DNA of 41,182 nucleotides from the NCBI GenBank assembly GCA_029884335.1, contig JAOUIA010000033.1, positions 1 to 41,182 on the forward strand, read 5' to 3'. The notes under the pieces were generated by a model. It did no database searches and had not been told where the DNA came from. It saw only the letters and a program-made list of their open reading frames with translations. Each line of letters begins with the position of its first letter. The first letter of the stretch is position 1. Of the stretch, positions 24,101-32,361 are shown in pieces. Source of the DNA: Betaproteobacteria bacterium. GTDB lineage: Bacteria > Pseudomonadota > Gammaproteobacteria > Burkholderiales > Casimicrobiaceae. The position numbers were made by a program, and so were the translations under genes.

Positions 24101-25926
24101 ACCGTCACGTCTTCCTCGATCCCGACCCCGATCCGGCGGCGTCGCTGGCCGAACGCAGGCGACTCTACGACCTGCCGCGCTCCAGCTGGGCCGACTACGA
24201 CACGAAGCTGATCAGCGCCGGCGGCGGCGTGTGGCCGCGCTCGGCGAAGTCGATCCCGGTCTCGCCGCAGGCCCGTGCCGCGCTGGGCATCGATGCGGAG
24301 CAGCTCGCGCCTGCCGAGCTGATTTCGGCGATCCTGCGCGCTCCCGTCGACCTGCTCTACAACGGCGGCATCGGCACCTACGTGAAGGCGCACGACGAGA
24401 GCCACGCCGACGCGGGCGACCGGGCCAACGACGCGGTGCGCATCGACGCTCGCGAGCTGCGCTGCAAGGTCGTCGCAGAGGGCGGCAACCTGGGGCTCAC
24501 GCAGCGCGGCCGCATCGAGTACGCCCTTCGCGGCGGGCGGCTCAACAACGACGCGGTCGACAACTCCGCCGGCGTGGACACGTCGGACCACGAGGTCAAC
24601 ATCAAGGTCCTGCTCGCGATCCCGGTCGCGGAGGGCGCGCTGACGCTTCGCCAGCGCAACGACCTGCTCGCGAGCATGACCGACGACGTCGCCGCGCTGG
24701 TGCTGCGCGACAACTACGAGCAGACGCAGGTGCTCGCGGTCGGCGGGCAGGTCGCGGCGAAGCTGCTCGACGACTACGCGCGCTTCATCCGCTTCCTCGA
24801 GCGCGAAGGGCGCCTCGACCGGGCCATCGAGTTCCTGCCCTCCGAGGAGGCGCTCGCCGAGCGCGCCGCCGCCGGCCTGGGGCTCACGACGCCTGAGCGC
24901 GCCGTGGTGCTGGCGTACGCCAAGCTTTGGCTGTACGACGTCGTGCTCGCCTCGCCGCTGCCCGACGACCCCTGGGTGGCACGGGCGCTCGTCGACTACT
25001 TCCCCGCGCCGCTGCGCGAGCGCTACGCCGACACGATGGCGCGCCACCCGCTCAAGCGCGAGATCATCGCGACGGTGGTCGTCAACGAGACGGTGAACCG
25101 CGTCGGGCCCACGTTCGTCCACCGCGCCGCCGAGGCGACCGGCGCGCACCCCGCCGAGGTGGTGCGCGCCCACCTGCTGGCGCGCGAGGTGTACGGTCTT
25201 TCCGGGCTGTGGCGCGACGTCGAGGCGCTGGACAACGTTGTCGCCGACGACGTGCAGGCGCGCATGCTGATCGACGCCGGTCGCCTCGCTTCGCGCGGCG
25301 CGTTCTGGTTCCTGCGCAGCCCGAGGCTCGCCGCCGGCATGGGCGAGACGATCGCCGCGTTCGCCCCGGCGGTGGCGACGCTGCAGGAGCGCGTGGCGGG
25401 CATGCTCGAAGGCGCGGCGCGCGACGACACGTCGGCGCGCGCGCAGGCGCTGCGCGAGGCCGGCGTGCCGGAGGCGCTCGCGCAGCGCGTCGCGGCGCTC
25501 GATGCGATGGGCGGCGCGCTCGACGTCGCCGAGGTCGCGCAGGCGCTCGGCCGCGACGTCGCGGACGTGGCGGAGGTCTACTTCCGTCTCGGCCACCGCC
25601 TCGGCCTGGACTGGCTCGCGGGCCGCGCGGGCGCGCTGGCGGCGCCGGGACACTGGCAGGCGCTGGCGCGCAACGCGCTGCGCGACGACGTCGCCGGCCT
25701 GCAGCGTGCGCTGACTCGCGACGTGCTGGCGCACCGCACCGTCGGCTCGGCGCAGGAGCGCATCGGGGCGTGGGAAGCGGCAAGCCGGGCCGCGCGCGAT
25801 CGTGCCGCGCGCGTCGTCGAGGAGGTGAAGTCCGCTCCCGAGCCCGACCTCGCGATGCTCTCGGTAGCGCTGCGCGAGCTGCGCAACCTGGCCGGCGGCG
25901 AGGCGGCGCCCGCGCAGCGCGGCTGA
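21106..25926 (+). CDS. NAD-specific glutamate dehydrogenase, large (180-kDa) class
   Basis: A 1606-residue enzyme that converts glutamate and NAD to 2-oxoglutarate, ammonium and NADH, feeding amino-acid carbon into the TCA cycle. Length is normal for the large bacterial GDH class. A long N-terminal regulatory region with ACT-like parts (from about residue 30) contains [20 protein letters not shown]. The catalytic core has [20 protein letters not shown] (near residue 802), [11 protein letters not shown] (near 835) and the nucleotide-binding region [13 protein letters not shown] (near 972). A helical C-terminal domain ends the protein. ATG 21106 has GGGAGA 6-11 bp upstream. The gene stands alone, after a 490-bp non-coding stretch. 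Confidence 0.97.
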   Translation: [1606 protein letters not shown]

Positions 25927-25953
25927 GCAGGCGAGCCGCGTTTCGCTACCATT

Positions 25954-25974
25954 GGGGATCGCGTTGCGATCCCC
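25954..25974 (+). terminator. Strong hairpin between the GDH and endonuclease-family genes
   Basis: GGGGATCGC (25954-25962), loop GTT, GCGATCCCC (25966-25974): a perfect 9-bp stem in the 60-bp gap. It ends 12 bp before the next start codon and has no T tract, so it may equally act on the downstream ribosome binding region. Confidence 0.45.
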
Positions 25975-25986
25975 GGCCCCGACCAC

Positions 25987-26763
25987 GTGCGCATCACCGT
26001 CGCCACCTACAACATCCACAAGGGTTTCTCGCACTTCAAGCGCCGCGTGGTGATTCACGAGCTGCGCGAGCGTCTCGAGGGGCTGGACGCCGACCTCGTG
26101 TTCCTGCAGGAAGTGGTCGGAGTGCACGAGCGCCACGCCGGCCGCTACCACGACTGGCCGCGCAAGCCGCAGCACGAGTACATCGCCGGCGAGCGGTGGA
26201 CGGAGATCGCGTACGGCAAGAACGCGACCTACCGCGACGGCCACCACGGCAATGCGCTGCTGTCGCGCTTCCCCATCGTCGCGCAGGAGAACGAGGACAT
26301 CTCGGCGCACCCGTTCGAGTCGCGCGGCATGCTGCACTGCGTGGTGCAGCTGGGCGAGCGCCTGCCGGACCTGCACTGCATCAACGTGCACCTCGGCCTG
26401 TTCGAGCGCGGCCGCGAGTGGCAGGTGCGCGCGCTGTGCGAGCGCATCCGCGCCACCGTGCCCGAAGGCGCGCCGCTGGTGATCGCGGGCGACTTCAACG
26501 ACTGGCGGCACCGGGCCAACCGCACGCTCGTCGACCAGCTGGGCGTCGTCGAGGTGTTCGAGGCGGTGAAGGGGCGGCCGGCGCGCACCTTCCCCTCGAT
26601 GATGCCGGTGTTCCGCCTCGACCGCATCTACGCGCGAGGGCTCGCCGTCGTCGAGGCGCACGTCCACTGCGCGTTCCCGGCCGCGCGCATTTCCGACCAT
26701 GCCGCGCTGGCGGCGACCTTCGAGACGCGGCCACGGCGCGCGCCGAAGCGCGCCGGCGCGTAA
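25987..26763 (+). CDS. Endonuclease/exonuclease/phosphatase-family enzyme
   Basis: A 258-residue metal-dependent hydrolase of the EEP superfamily. The N-terminal VATYNIHKGF, the metal-binding Glu of DLVFLQEVVG, the catalytic GDFNDWRHRANR and the C-terminal ISDHAAL (Asp-His pair) are all present and in order, so the fold should be active. Substrates in this superfamily range from DNA to sphingolipids and phosphoinositides and cannot be told apart here. The start is GTG 25987, directly before the conserved first strand. In proteobacteria such genes often sit beside clsB (YbhP-YbhO arrangement in E. coli), and here clsB follows, which suggests a phospholipid-related job. Confidence 0.92.
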   Translation: MRITVATYNIHKGFSHFKRRVVIHELRERLEGLDADLVFLQEVVGVHERHAGRYHDWPRKPQHEYIAGERWTEIAYGKNATYRDGHHGNALLSRFPIVAQENEDISAHPFESRGMLHCVVQLGERLPDLHCINVHLGLFERGREWQVRALCERIRATVPEGAPLVIAGDFNDWRHRANRTLVDQLGVVEVFEAVKGRPARTFPSMMPVFRLDRIYARGLAVVEAHVHCAFPAARISDHAALAATFETRPRRAPKRAGA

Positions 26764-26877
26764 GGTTCATCGGGCCAGCGCGCCGAAATGGGCACATCGT
26801 TGGCGTCGCGCTCGTTGTTGCGTGGCCGTCCGGGGCGGCGGCGCACGGCCGCCCGAAGCCGCCGCCATGACTACGGC

Positions 26878-26922
26878 TCGTCGGAAAACGCGGGCACGAT
26901 CTTCGCCCGCGTTTTCCGACGA
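26878..26922 (+). promoter_or_regulatory. 18-bp perfect hairpin directly before clsB
   Basis: The arms 26878-26895 and 26905-26922 are perfect reverse complements (TCGTCGGAAAACGCGGGC and its complement) around a 9-nt loop. The hairpin ends 8 bp before the clsB GTG and covers the space where a ribosome binding site would lie. It may be a terminator for the endonuclease-family gene or a translational control element. The rest of the 167-bp gap shows nothing else. Confidence 0.6.
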
Positions 26923-26930
26923 AACCGCTC

Positions 26931-28166
26931 GTGAACCGGTTCCGGCCGGGCAACGCCCTGCGGCTGCTGCGCAGCGGCGCGGAGTACTTTCCGGCGCTGA
27001 TGGAGGCCGTGAACGAGGCGCGCTCCGAGGTCTGGATCGAGACGTACATCTTCGCCGACGATCCGTCGGGGCGCGCGGTCGCAGGCTCGCTGGTCGAGGC
27101 CGCGGGCCGCGGCGTGGCTGTGCGCGTGCTGGTCGACGGCTGGGGCGCGAAGCACTACCTCACGGGGTCGCTCGAGCGCTACCTCGTCGAGGGCGGCGTG
27201 CGGCTGCTGCGCTACCGGCCGGAGGTGGCGCCGTGGCAGTTCCGCTCGCACCGGCTGCGGCGGCTGCACCGCAAGATCGCGCACGTCGACGGCCGCGTCG
27301 GCTTCGTGGGAGGCATCAACCTGATCGACGACATGAACACGCCGGGCCACCGACCGCCGCGCGTCGACTTCGCGGTGCGCGTCGAGGGGCCGTCCGTGGC
27401 CGGGATCGTGCACGCCACGGCGCGCGTGTGGGCGCTGTGCGAGCTGGTGCAGTTCCGCACGCGCGAGGTGCCGCTGTTCCCCGAGCCGCACCACGTCCCC
27501 CGCGCGGGCGGGCAGACGGCGAAGTTCACCATCCGCGACAACCTTTCGCACCGGCGCGACATCGAGCGCGCCTACCTCGCCGCCATCCGCACCGCGAAGA
27601 AGGAGATCGTCGTCGCGTGCGCGTACTTCTTCCCCGGCATCCGGTTCCGCCGCGCGCTCATCGTTGCCGCGGCGCGCGGCGTGCAGGTCACGCTGCTGCT
27701 GCAGCACCGCGTCGAGTACCGGCTGCTGCACTACGCCTCGCGCGCGCTGTACGGCCAGCTGCTCGCCGGCGGCATCGCGATCGAGGAATACCACCGCTCC
27801 TTCCTGCACGCGAAGGTCGCCGTGGTCGACGGGCGCTGGGCGACCGTGGGGTCGTCGAACATCGACCCGTACTCGCTGCTGATGTCGCGCGAGGCGAACA
27901 TGTTCGTGCGCGACGCGGGCTTCGCCGGCGAACTGCGCCTCGAGCTCATGCAGATGGTGCAGGCCGGCGCGCGGCGCGTCGGGCCGCAGCACTGGGCGGC
28001 GCGCTCGCCGCTGGCCAAGGGGCTGTGCTGGGTGGCCTACGGGTGCGTGCGCGTGGCGATGGGCATGCTGGGCTATGGCGGCAACGAGTGGTGGAGCGGC
28101 CGCCGCCGCCACCACCGCCGCGGCTTCGGCGAGACGATCACGCGCATCACGCGGGGGAGAAAGTAG
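26931..28166 (+). CDS. clsB: Cardiolipin synthase B
   Basis: A 411-residue phospholipase D-superfamily enzyme, almost the length of E. coli ClsB (413). Two HKD motifs are complete: His113-Arg-Lys in LHRKIAHVDGRVGFVGGIN, and His293-Ala-Lys in FLHAKVAVVDGRWATVGSSN. It joins phosphatidyl groups to make cardiolipin at the inner membrane. It lacks the N-terminal membrane helices of ClsA, as expected for ClsB. The start is GTG 26931, next to a strong hairpin; MNRFRPGNALRLLRSGAEYF is the normal N-terminus for the family. The ABC exporter gene starts 2 bp after the stop, so the two are co-translated. Confidence 0.94.
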   Translation: MNRFRPGNALRLLRSGAEYFPALMEAVNEARSEVWIETYIFADDPSGRAVAGSLVEAAGRGVAVRVLVDGWGAKHYLTGSLERYLVEGGVRLLRYRPEVAPWQFRSHRLRRLHRKIAHVDGRVGFVGGINLIDDMNTPGHRPPRVDFAVRVEGPSVAGIVHATARVWALCELVQFRTREVPLFPEPHHVPRAGGQTAKFTIRDNLSHRRDIERAYLAAIRTAKKEIVVACAYFFPGIRFRRALIVAAARGVQVTLLLQHRVEYRLLHYASRALYGQLLAGGIAIEEYHRSFLHAKVAVVDGRWATVGSSNIDPYSLLMSREANMFVRDAGFAGELRLELMQMVQAGARRVGPQHWAARSPLAKGLCWVAYGCVRVAMGMLGYGGNEWWSGRRRHHRRGFGETITRITRGRK

Positions 28167-28167
28167 C

Positions 28168-30024
28168 GTGCGGGGCCAGGGCGTGAGCGGCCCGCTTCCC
28201 GCCGACCGCGGCGTGGGGCGCACCGCGCGGGGGGACTGGGCCACGACGCGCCTGATCCTGCCCTACCTGTGGGAGCACCGCGGGCGGGTCGTCGCCGCGC
28301 TGGCGTGCCTGGTGGCGGCGAAGCTCGCCAACGTCGGCGTCCCGCTGGTGATGAAGGAGATCGTCGACGGGCTCGACCGCGACGCGGCGCTGCTCGCCGT
28401 GCCGCTCCTGCTGCTGGTCGCCTACGGCGCGCTGCGGCTGTCCACGACGATCTTCACCGAGCTGCGCGAGTTCCTGTTCGCCAAGGTCACGCAGCGCGCG
28501 GTGCGCAAGGTCGCGCTGCAGGTGTTCCGCCACCTGCACGCGCTGTCGATGCGCTTCCACCTCGCGCGGCAGACCGGCGGGCTCACGCGCGACGTCGAGC
28601 GCGGGCAGCGCGGCATCGCCACGCTGATCCAGTACGCGCTGTTCTCGATCCTGCCCACGCTGGTCGAGATCGCGCTGGTGTGCGCGATCCTCGTGGCCCG
28701 CTACGACTGGACGTTCATCGCCATCACGCTCGTCGCGCTGGCCGCGTACATCGCCTTCACCGTCGCCCTGACCGAGTGGCGCACGGCGTTCCGGCGCACG
28801 GCGAACGAGCTCGACAGCAAGGCGAACACGCGCGCGATCGACAGCCTCATCAACTACGAGACGGTCAAGTACTTCGGCAACGAGGCGTGGGAGGCGGCCC
28901 GCTACGACGAGAGCCTGCAGCGCTGGGAGAAGGCCGCCGTGGTCAGCCAGACCTCGCTTTCCGCGCTCAACATCGGGCAGAGCGCGATCATCGCGGTGGC
29001 GGTGACGCTGATCATGTGGCGCGCGACGGCGGGCGTCGTCGAGGGGACGATGACCATCGGCGACCTCGTGCTGGTCAACGCGTTCATGATCCAGCTCTAC
29101 ATTCCGCTCAACTTCCTCGGCGTGCTCTATCGCGAGATCAAGCAGGCGCTCGCCGACATGGAGCGGCTGTTCGGCCTGCTCGACGAGCACGCCGAGATCC
29201 GCGACGCGCCGGACGCGCGACCGCTGGCGCTCGCCGGCGGCGAGGTGCGCTTCGAGCACGTCGACTTCGCCTACGAGCCCGGGCGGCAGATCCTGTTCGA
29301 CGTCTCGTTCACGATTCCCGCGGGCCGCACGGTGGCGGTCGTCGGGCCGTCGGGCTCCGGCAAGTCCACGCTCGGCAGGCTGCTCTACCGCTTCTACGAG
29401 CCCCTCGGCGGGCGCATCGCGATCGATGGCCAGGACCTGCGCGGCGCCACGCAGGCGAGCGTGCGCGCGGCGATCGGCATCGTGCCGCAGGACACGGTGC
29501 TGTTCAACGACACCATCGAGTACAACATCGCCTATGGGAGGCCCGGCGCGACGCGCGGGCAGATCGTCGCCGCGGCGCAGCTCGCGCAGATCCACGACTT
29601 CGTGAGCCGGCTGCCGGACGGCTACGCGACGCCGGTCGGCGAGCGGGGCCTCAAGCTTTCCGGCGGCGAGAAGCAGCGCGTGGCGATCGCGCGCGCGATC
29701 CTCAAGCGTCCGACGATCCTCATCTTCGACGAGGCGACCTCGGCGCTCGATTCGCGCGCGGAGAAGGCGATCCAGGCGGAGCTTCGGGCGATCGCGCGCG
29801 AGCACACCACGCTCACCATCGCGCACCGCCTGTCCACGGTCGTCGAGGCCGACGAGATCCTCGTGCTGGAACACGGGCGGATCGTCGAGCGCGGGGCGCA
29901 CCTCGCGCTGCTCGCTGCAGGCGGCACCTACGCGCGCATGTGGCAGCTGCAGCAGGACGAGGCGCTCCGCACGCGCGCGGCGCTGGAGGAGGCCGAGGAC
30001 GGGGCGCCGGGCGGGGGGCCCTGA
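28168..30024 (+). CDS. Atm1/HMT1-type ABC exporter
   Basis: A 618-residue half-transporter (membrane domain plus ATPase) that works as a homodimer in the inner membrane. About six membrane helices cover residues 30-310, with the Atm1-class signature INYETVKYFGNEAWEAARYD. The nucleotide-binding domain has Walker A GPSGSGKST, the ABC signature LSGGEKQRVAIARAI, Walker B ILIFDEATSALDS and the switch His in TIAHRLSTV. Relatives in proteobacteria export glutathione-linked metals or sulfur species. GTG 28168 is used: it follows the strong site GGGGGAGAAAG and the clsB stop. An open frame 93 bp further upstream lies inside clsB and is rejected. Confidence 0.93.
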   Translation: MRGQGVSGPLPADRGVGRTARGDWATTRLILPYLWEHRGRVVAALACLVAAKLANVGVPLVMKEIVDGLDRDAALLAVPLLLLVAYGALRLSTTIFTELREFLFAKVTQRAVRKVALQVFRHLHALSMRFHLARQTGGLTRDVERGQRGIATLIQYALFSILPTLVEIALVCAILVARYDWTFIAITLVALAAYIAFTVALTEWRTAFRRTANELDSKANTRAIDSLINYETVKYFGNEAWEAARYDESLQRWEKAAVVSQTSLSALNIGQSAIIAVAVTLIMWRATAGVVEGTMTIGDLVLVNAFMIQLYIPLNFLGVLYREIKQALADMERLFGLLDEHAEIRDAPDARPLALAGGEVRFEHVDFAYEPGRQILFDVSFTIPAGRTVAVVGPSGSGKSTLGRLLYRFYEPLGGRIAIDGQDLRGATQASVRAAIGIVPQDTVLFNDTIEYNIAYGRPGATRGQIVAAAQLAQIHDFVSRLPDGYATPVGERGLKLSGGEKQRVAIARAILKRPTILIFDEATSALDSRAEKAIQAELRAIAREHTTLTIAHRLSTVVEADEILVLEHGRIVERGAHLALLAAGGTYARMWQLQQDEALRTRAALEEAEDGAPGGGP

Positions 30025-30107
30025 CGCCGGAAGCTCGGCCTCCCCTCCGCGGCAGCCGCCGGCCGTCGGCCGCGGGACGCCGCCAACCCGTTGAGCCGGC
30101 GAGGGGA

Positions 30108-30138
30108 TTGCCATTCCCCCGGGAAACCGTGCTATAAA
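30108..30138 (+). promoter_or_regulatory. Probable promoter of pbpG
   Basis: TTGCCA (30108-30113, 5 of 6) and TATAAA (30133-30138, 5 of 6) with a slightly long 19-bp spacer, 22 bp before the ATG at 30160. Confidence 0.5.
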
Positions 30139-30159
30139 CGCGGTTCCTTCGCGTTGCAC

Positions 30160-31101
30160 ATGATCAAGCGCTTCCTCGCCCTTGTTTTTGCTTGCGTTGC
30201 GGGCATCGCCGCCGCGGCGCAGGATCCCGATCCGGCCAAGCTGCAACTCGCGTCGGCGAATGCGCTCGTCCGCGACGCCGTGACCGGCCAGCCGATCTAC
30301 GCGAAGGCCGCCGACGAGGTCACCGCGATCGCGTCGCTGACCAAGCTGATGACGGCGATGGTCGCGCTCGACGCCGGCCAGCCCCTCGACGAGCTGATCT
30401 CCGTCGGCATCGACGACTTCGACTACCTGAAGGGCACGCGCTCGCGGCTCGGGCTTGGCACGCAGCTGCCGCGACGCGAGATGCTGCGGCTGGCGCTGAT
30501 GTCGTCGGAGAACCGCGCCGCTTCGGCCGTTGCGCGCCACTACCCCGGCGGCCTGCCCGCGTTCGTCGCGGCGATGAACGCGAAGGCGGTATCCCTGGGC
30601 CTGGCGCGCACGCGCTTCGCCGACCCGACGGGCCTGTCGCCGCGCAACGTCTCCACGGCGAACGACCTCGCGACGATGGTCACCGCCGCCGCGCAGTACC
30701 CGCTGATACGCGAGTACTCGACCACGCCGTCGGCGTTCGTCGAGGTGGATTCCACCGGGCGCATCGTCGGCTTCAACAACTCGAACCGGCTGGTCGCTTC
30801 CGGCAGCTGGGAGATCCTGCTCCAGAAGACCGGCTACATCCGCGAGGCCGGTCGCTGCCTCGTGATGCTCGCCAACGTCGCGAGCAAGCCGGTGGTGATC
30901 GTGCTGCTCGACTCGGTGGGCAAGTTCACGCGGCTGGGCGACGCCGAGCGCGTCAAGCACTGGCTGGAGACGGGCAGCGCGCTGCCGCTCAAGGCGGCGA
31001 TCCGGGCCGCCGTGCCCCGGGGCGCCACCAGCGCCCCTGCGCGCTCCGCCGCCGCGCCGGTGCGCGGGTCGTTCAAGAGCACCGCCTCGCGTTCCCGCTG
31101 A
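30160..31101 (+). CDS. pbpG: D-alanyl-D-alanine endopeptidase (penicillin-binding protein 7 type, peptidase S11)
   Basis: A 313-residue periplasmic serine peptidase that cuts D-Ala-meso-diaminopimelate cross-links in peptidoglycan. The signal peptide (MIKRFLALVFACVAGIAAAA) is clear and sets the start at ATG 30160. All three penicillin-binding motifs are present: Ser59-Leu-Thr-Lys62 (ASLTKLM), Ser116-Glu-Asn118 and Lys223-Thr-Gly225 (QKTGYI). The basic, Ala/Ser/Pro-rich C-terminal tail is not part of the domain. It appears to be a single gene with its own promoter, and a stem-loop follows it. Confidence 0.94.
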   Translation: MIKRFLALVFACVAGIAAAAQDPDPAKLQLASANALVRDAVTGQPIYAKAADEVTAIASLTKLMTAMVALDAGQPLDELISVGIDDFDYLKGTRSRLGLGTQLPRREMLRLALMSSENRAASAVARHYPGGLPAFVAAMNAKAVSLGLARTRFADPTGLSPRNVSTANDLATMVTAAAQYPLIREYSTTPSAFVEVDSTGRIVGFNNSNRLVASGSWEILLQKTGYIREAGRCLVMLANVASKPVVIVLLDSVGKFTRLGDAERVKHWLETGSALPLKAAIRAAVPRGATSAPARSAAAPVRGSFKSTASRSR

Positions 31102-31128
31102 GCGCCGCCGGCCGGGAGGGCCGCGCGC

Positions 31129-31156
31129 GAGCGTTGCCGATCCGGCGGGAACGCTC
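31129..31156 (+). terminator. Stem-loop after pbpG
   Basis: GAGCGTT (31129-31135) and AACGCTC (31150-31156) form a perfect 7-bp stem around a 14-nt loop that can itself pair (GCC..GGC). There is no T tract. It lies 28 bp after the pbpG stop, in the gap before the Bug-family gene. Confidence 0.35.
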
Positions 31157-31234
31157 CACACTACGCAGCGCGGCAATGCCACAGGCCAGGACGGGGGCCA
31201 CCGCGCCGGCCGAAAACACTTTCCAGGAGGAGTG

Positions 31235-32206
31235 ATGTCCATGCTCATGACGTGGGCGCGCCGCGCCCTTGCGCTCGCCGTGCTCGCGCCGGCGCTCGCG
31301 TCCGCGCAGTCCTGGCCGAACAAGCCGGTGCGCCTGGTCAGCCCGTTCCCCGCCGGGGGCGGCACGGACGCTTTCGCGCGGCCGCTCGCCGCGCAGCTGT
31401 CGCAGCAGTTCGGCCACCAGTTCGTCATCGACAACCGCGGCGGCGCGGGCGGCACGATCGGCGCCGAGCACGTCGCGAAGTCGCCCGCCGACGGCTACAC
31501 GTTTCTCGTCGGCGCGGTGCACCACACGATCGCGGTCAGCGTCTACTCGAAGCTGGGCTACGACCTCGAGAAGGACCTGGTCCCGGTGACGCTGGTGGCC
31601 CTCGTCCCCAACGTCGTCGTGCTGCACCCGAAGGTGCCCGCGAACACGCTGCGCGAGCTCGTCGACTACGCGAAGGCGAACCCCGGCAAGCTCAACTACG
31701 GCTCGGCGGGCAACGGCACGTCGCACCACCTCGCCGGCGAGCTGTTCAAGACGCTGACCGGCACGCAGATCAACCACGTGCCGTACAAGGGCGCGGGTCC
31801 TGCGATGCAGGACCTGCTCGGCGGGCAGGTCGACATGATGTTCGACGGCATGGGGTCGAGCGCGCCGCAGATCCGCGGCAACAAGCTGCGCCCGCTCGCC
31901 GTCACGACGGCCGCGCGCTCGCCTGCCTTCCCCGACGTGCCGACGGCGCAGGAGGCCGGCGTGCCGAACTACTTCGTGACCACGTGGTACGGCATCTGGG
32001 CGCCCGCGGGCACGCCGCCGGAGGTCATCGCCAAGCTGCAGATCGAGGTGAACAAGGCGATGCAGACGGCCACCATCCGCGACGTCTGGGCCCAGCAGGG
32101 CGCGTCTCCCGGCGGGAACTCGCCCGCCGAGTTCGGCGCCTTCGTGAAGGCCGAGATCGCGAAGTGGGCGAAGGTGGCGAAGGAATCCGGCGCGCGCGTC
32201 GACTGA
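31235..32206 (+). CDS. Tripartite tricarboxylate transporter substrate-binding protein (Bug family)
   Basis: A 323-residue periplasmic solute receptor (TctC/Bug type) with a signal peptide ending near ALASAQ. The mature protein opens with WPNKPVRLVSPFPAGGGTDA, the Bug hallmark. It also has the second family stretch VIDNRGGAGGTIGAEHVAKS and, later, YGSAGNGTSHHLAGELFK. Ligands in this family are carboxylates and related small molecules; this one is not assigned. ATG 31235 follows AGGAGG (31225-31230) closely; ATGs at 31241 and 31247 are alternatives with better spacing. No TctA or TctB membrane subunit is adjacent, which is common for Bug receptors in Burkholderiales. Confidence 0.93.
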   Translation: MSMLMTWARRALALAVLAPALASAQSWPNKPVRLVSPFPAGGGTDAFARPLAAQLSQQFGHQFVIDNRGGAGGTIGAEHVAKSPADGYTFLVGAVHHTIAVSVYSKLGYDLEKDLVPVTLVALVPNVVVLHPKVPANTLRELVDYAKANPGKLNYGSAGNGTSHHLAGELFKTLTGTQINHVPYKGAGPAMQDLLGGQVDMMFDGMGSSAPQIRGNKLRPLAVTTAARSPAFPDVPTAQEAGVPNYFVTTWYGIWAPAGTPPEVIAKLQIEVNKAMQTATIRDVWAQQGASPGGNSPAEFGAFVKAEIAKWAKVAKESGARVD

Positions 32207-32220
32207 GCATTCACCCCCGC

Positions 32221-32361
32221 GCCCGCCGTCAGGCGGGAGAGGGGCGGGGGCGAGGGGCCTTCGTCTCCCCTCGCCCGCCGTCAGGCGGGAGAGGGGCAGG
32301 GGTGAGGGGCCTTCGTCTCCCCTCGCCCGCCGTCAGGCGGGAGAGGGGTCGGGGGTGAGGG
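32221..32361. repeat. 52-nt tandem repeat, 2.7 copies, between convergent genes
   Basis: Copies begin at 32221, 32273 and 32325 (exact 52-nt period) and differ at only a few bases. Each has a hairpin CCCGCC-GTCA-GGCGGG followed by GAGAGGGG. It resembles the GC-rich intergenic repeats of Burkholderiales that read LTPDPSPA in one frame. The third copy runs into the 3' end of the minus-strand NAD(P)-binding gene and supplies its stop codon. It may end transcription from both sides. Confidence 0.85.

Noticed and set aside
28075-28167. Upstream start for the ABC exporter inside clsB
   Set aside because: It would overlap the clsB 3' end in another frame; GTG 28168 has a strong ribosome binding site.
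32221-32361. CRISPR-like array
   Set aside because: The repeats are contiguous with no unique spacers and no cas genes; it is a plain tandem repeat.
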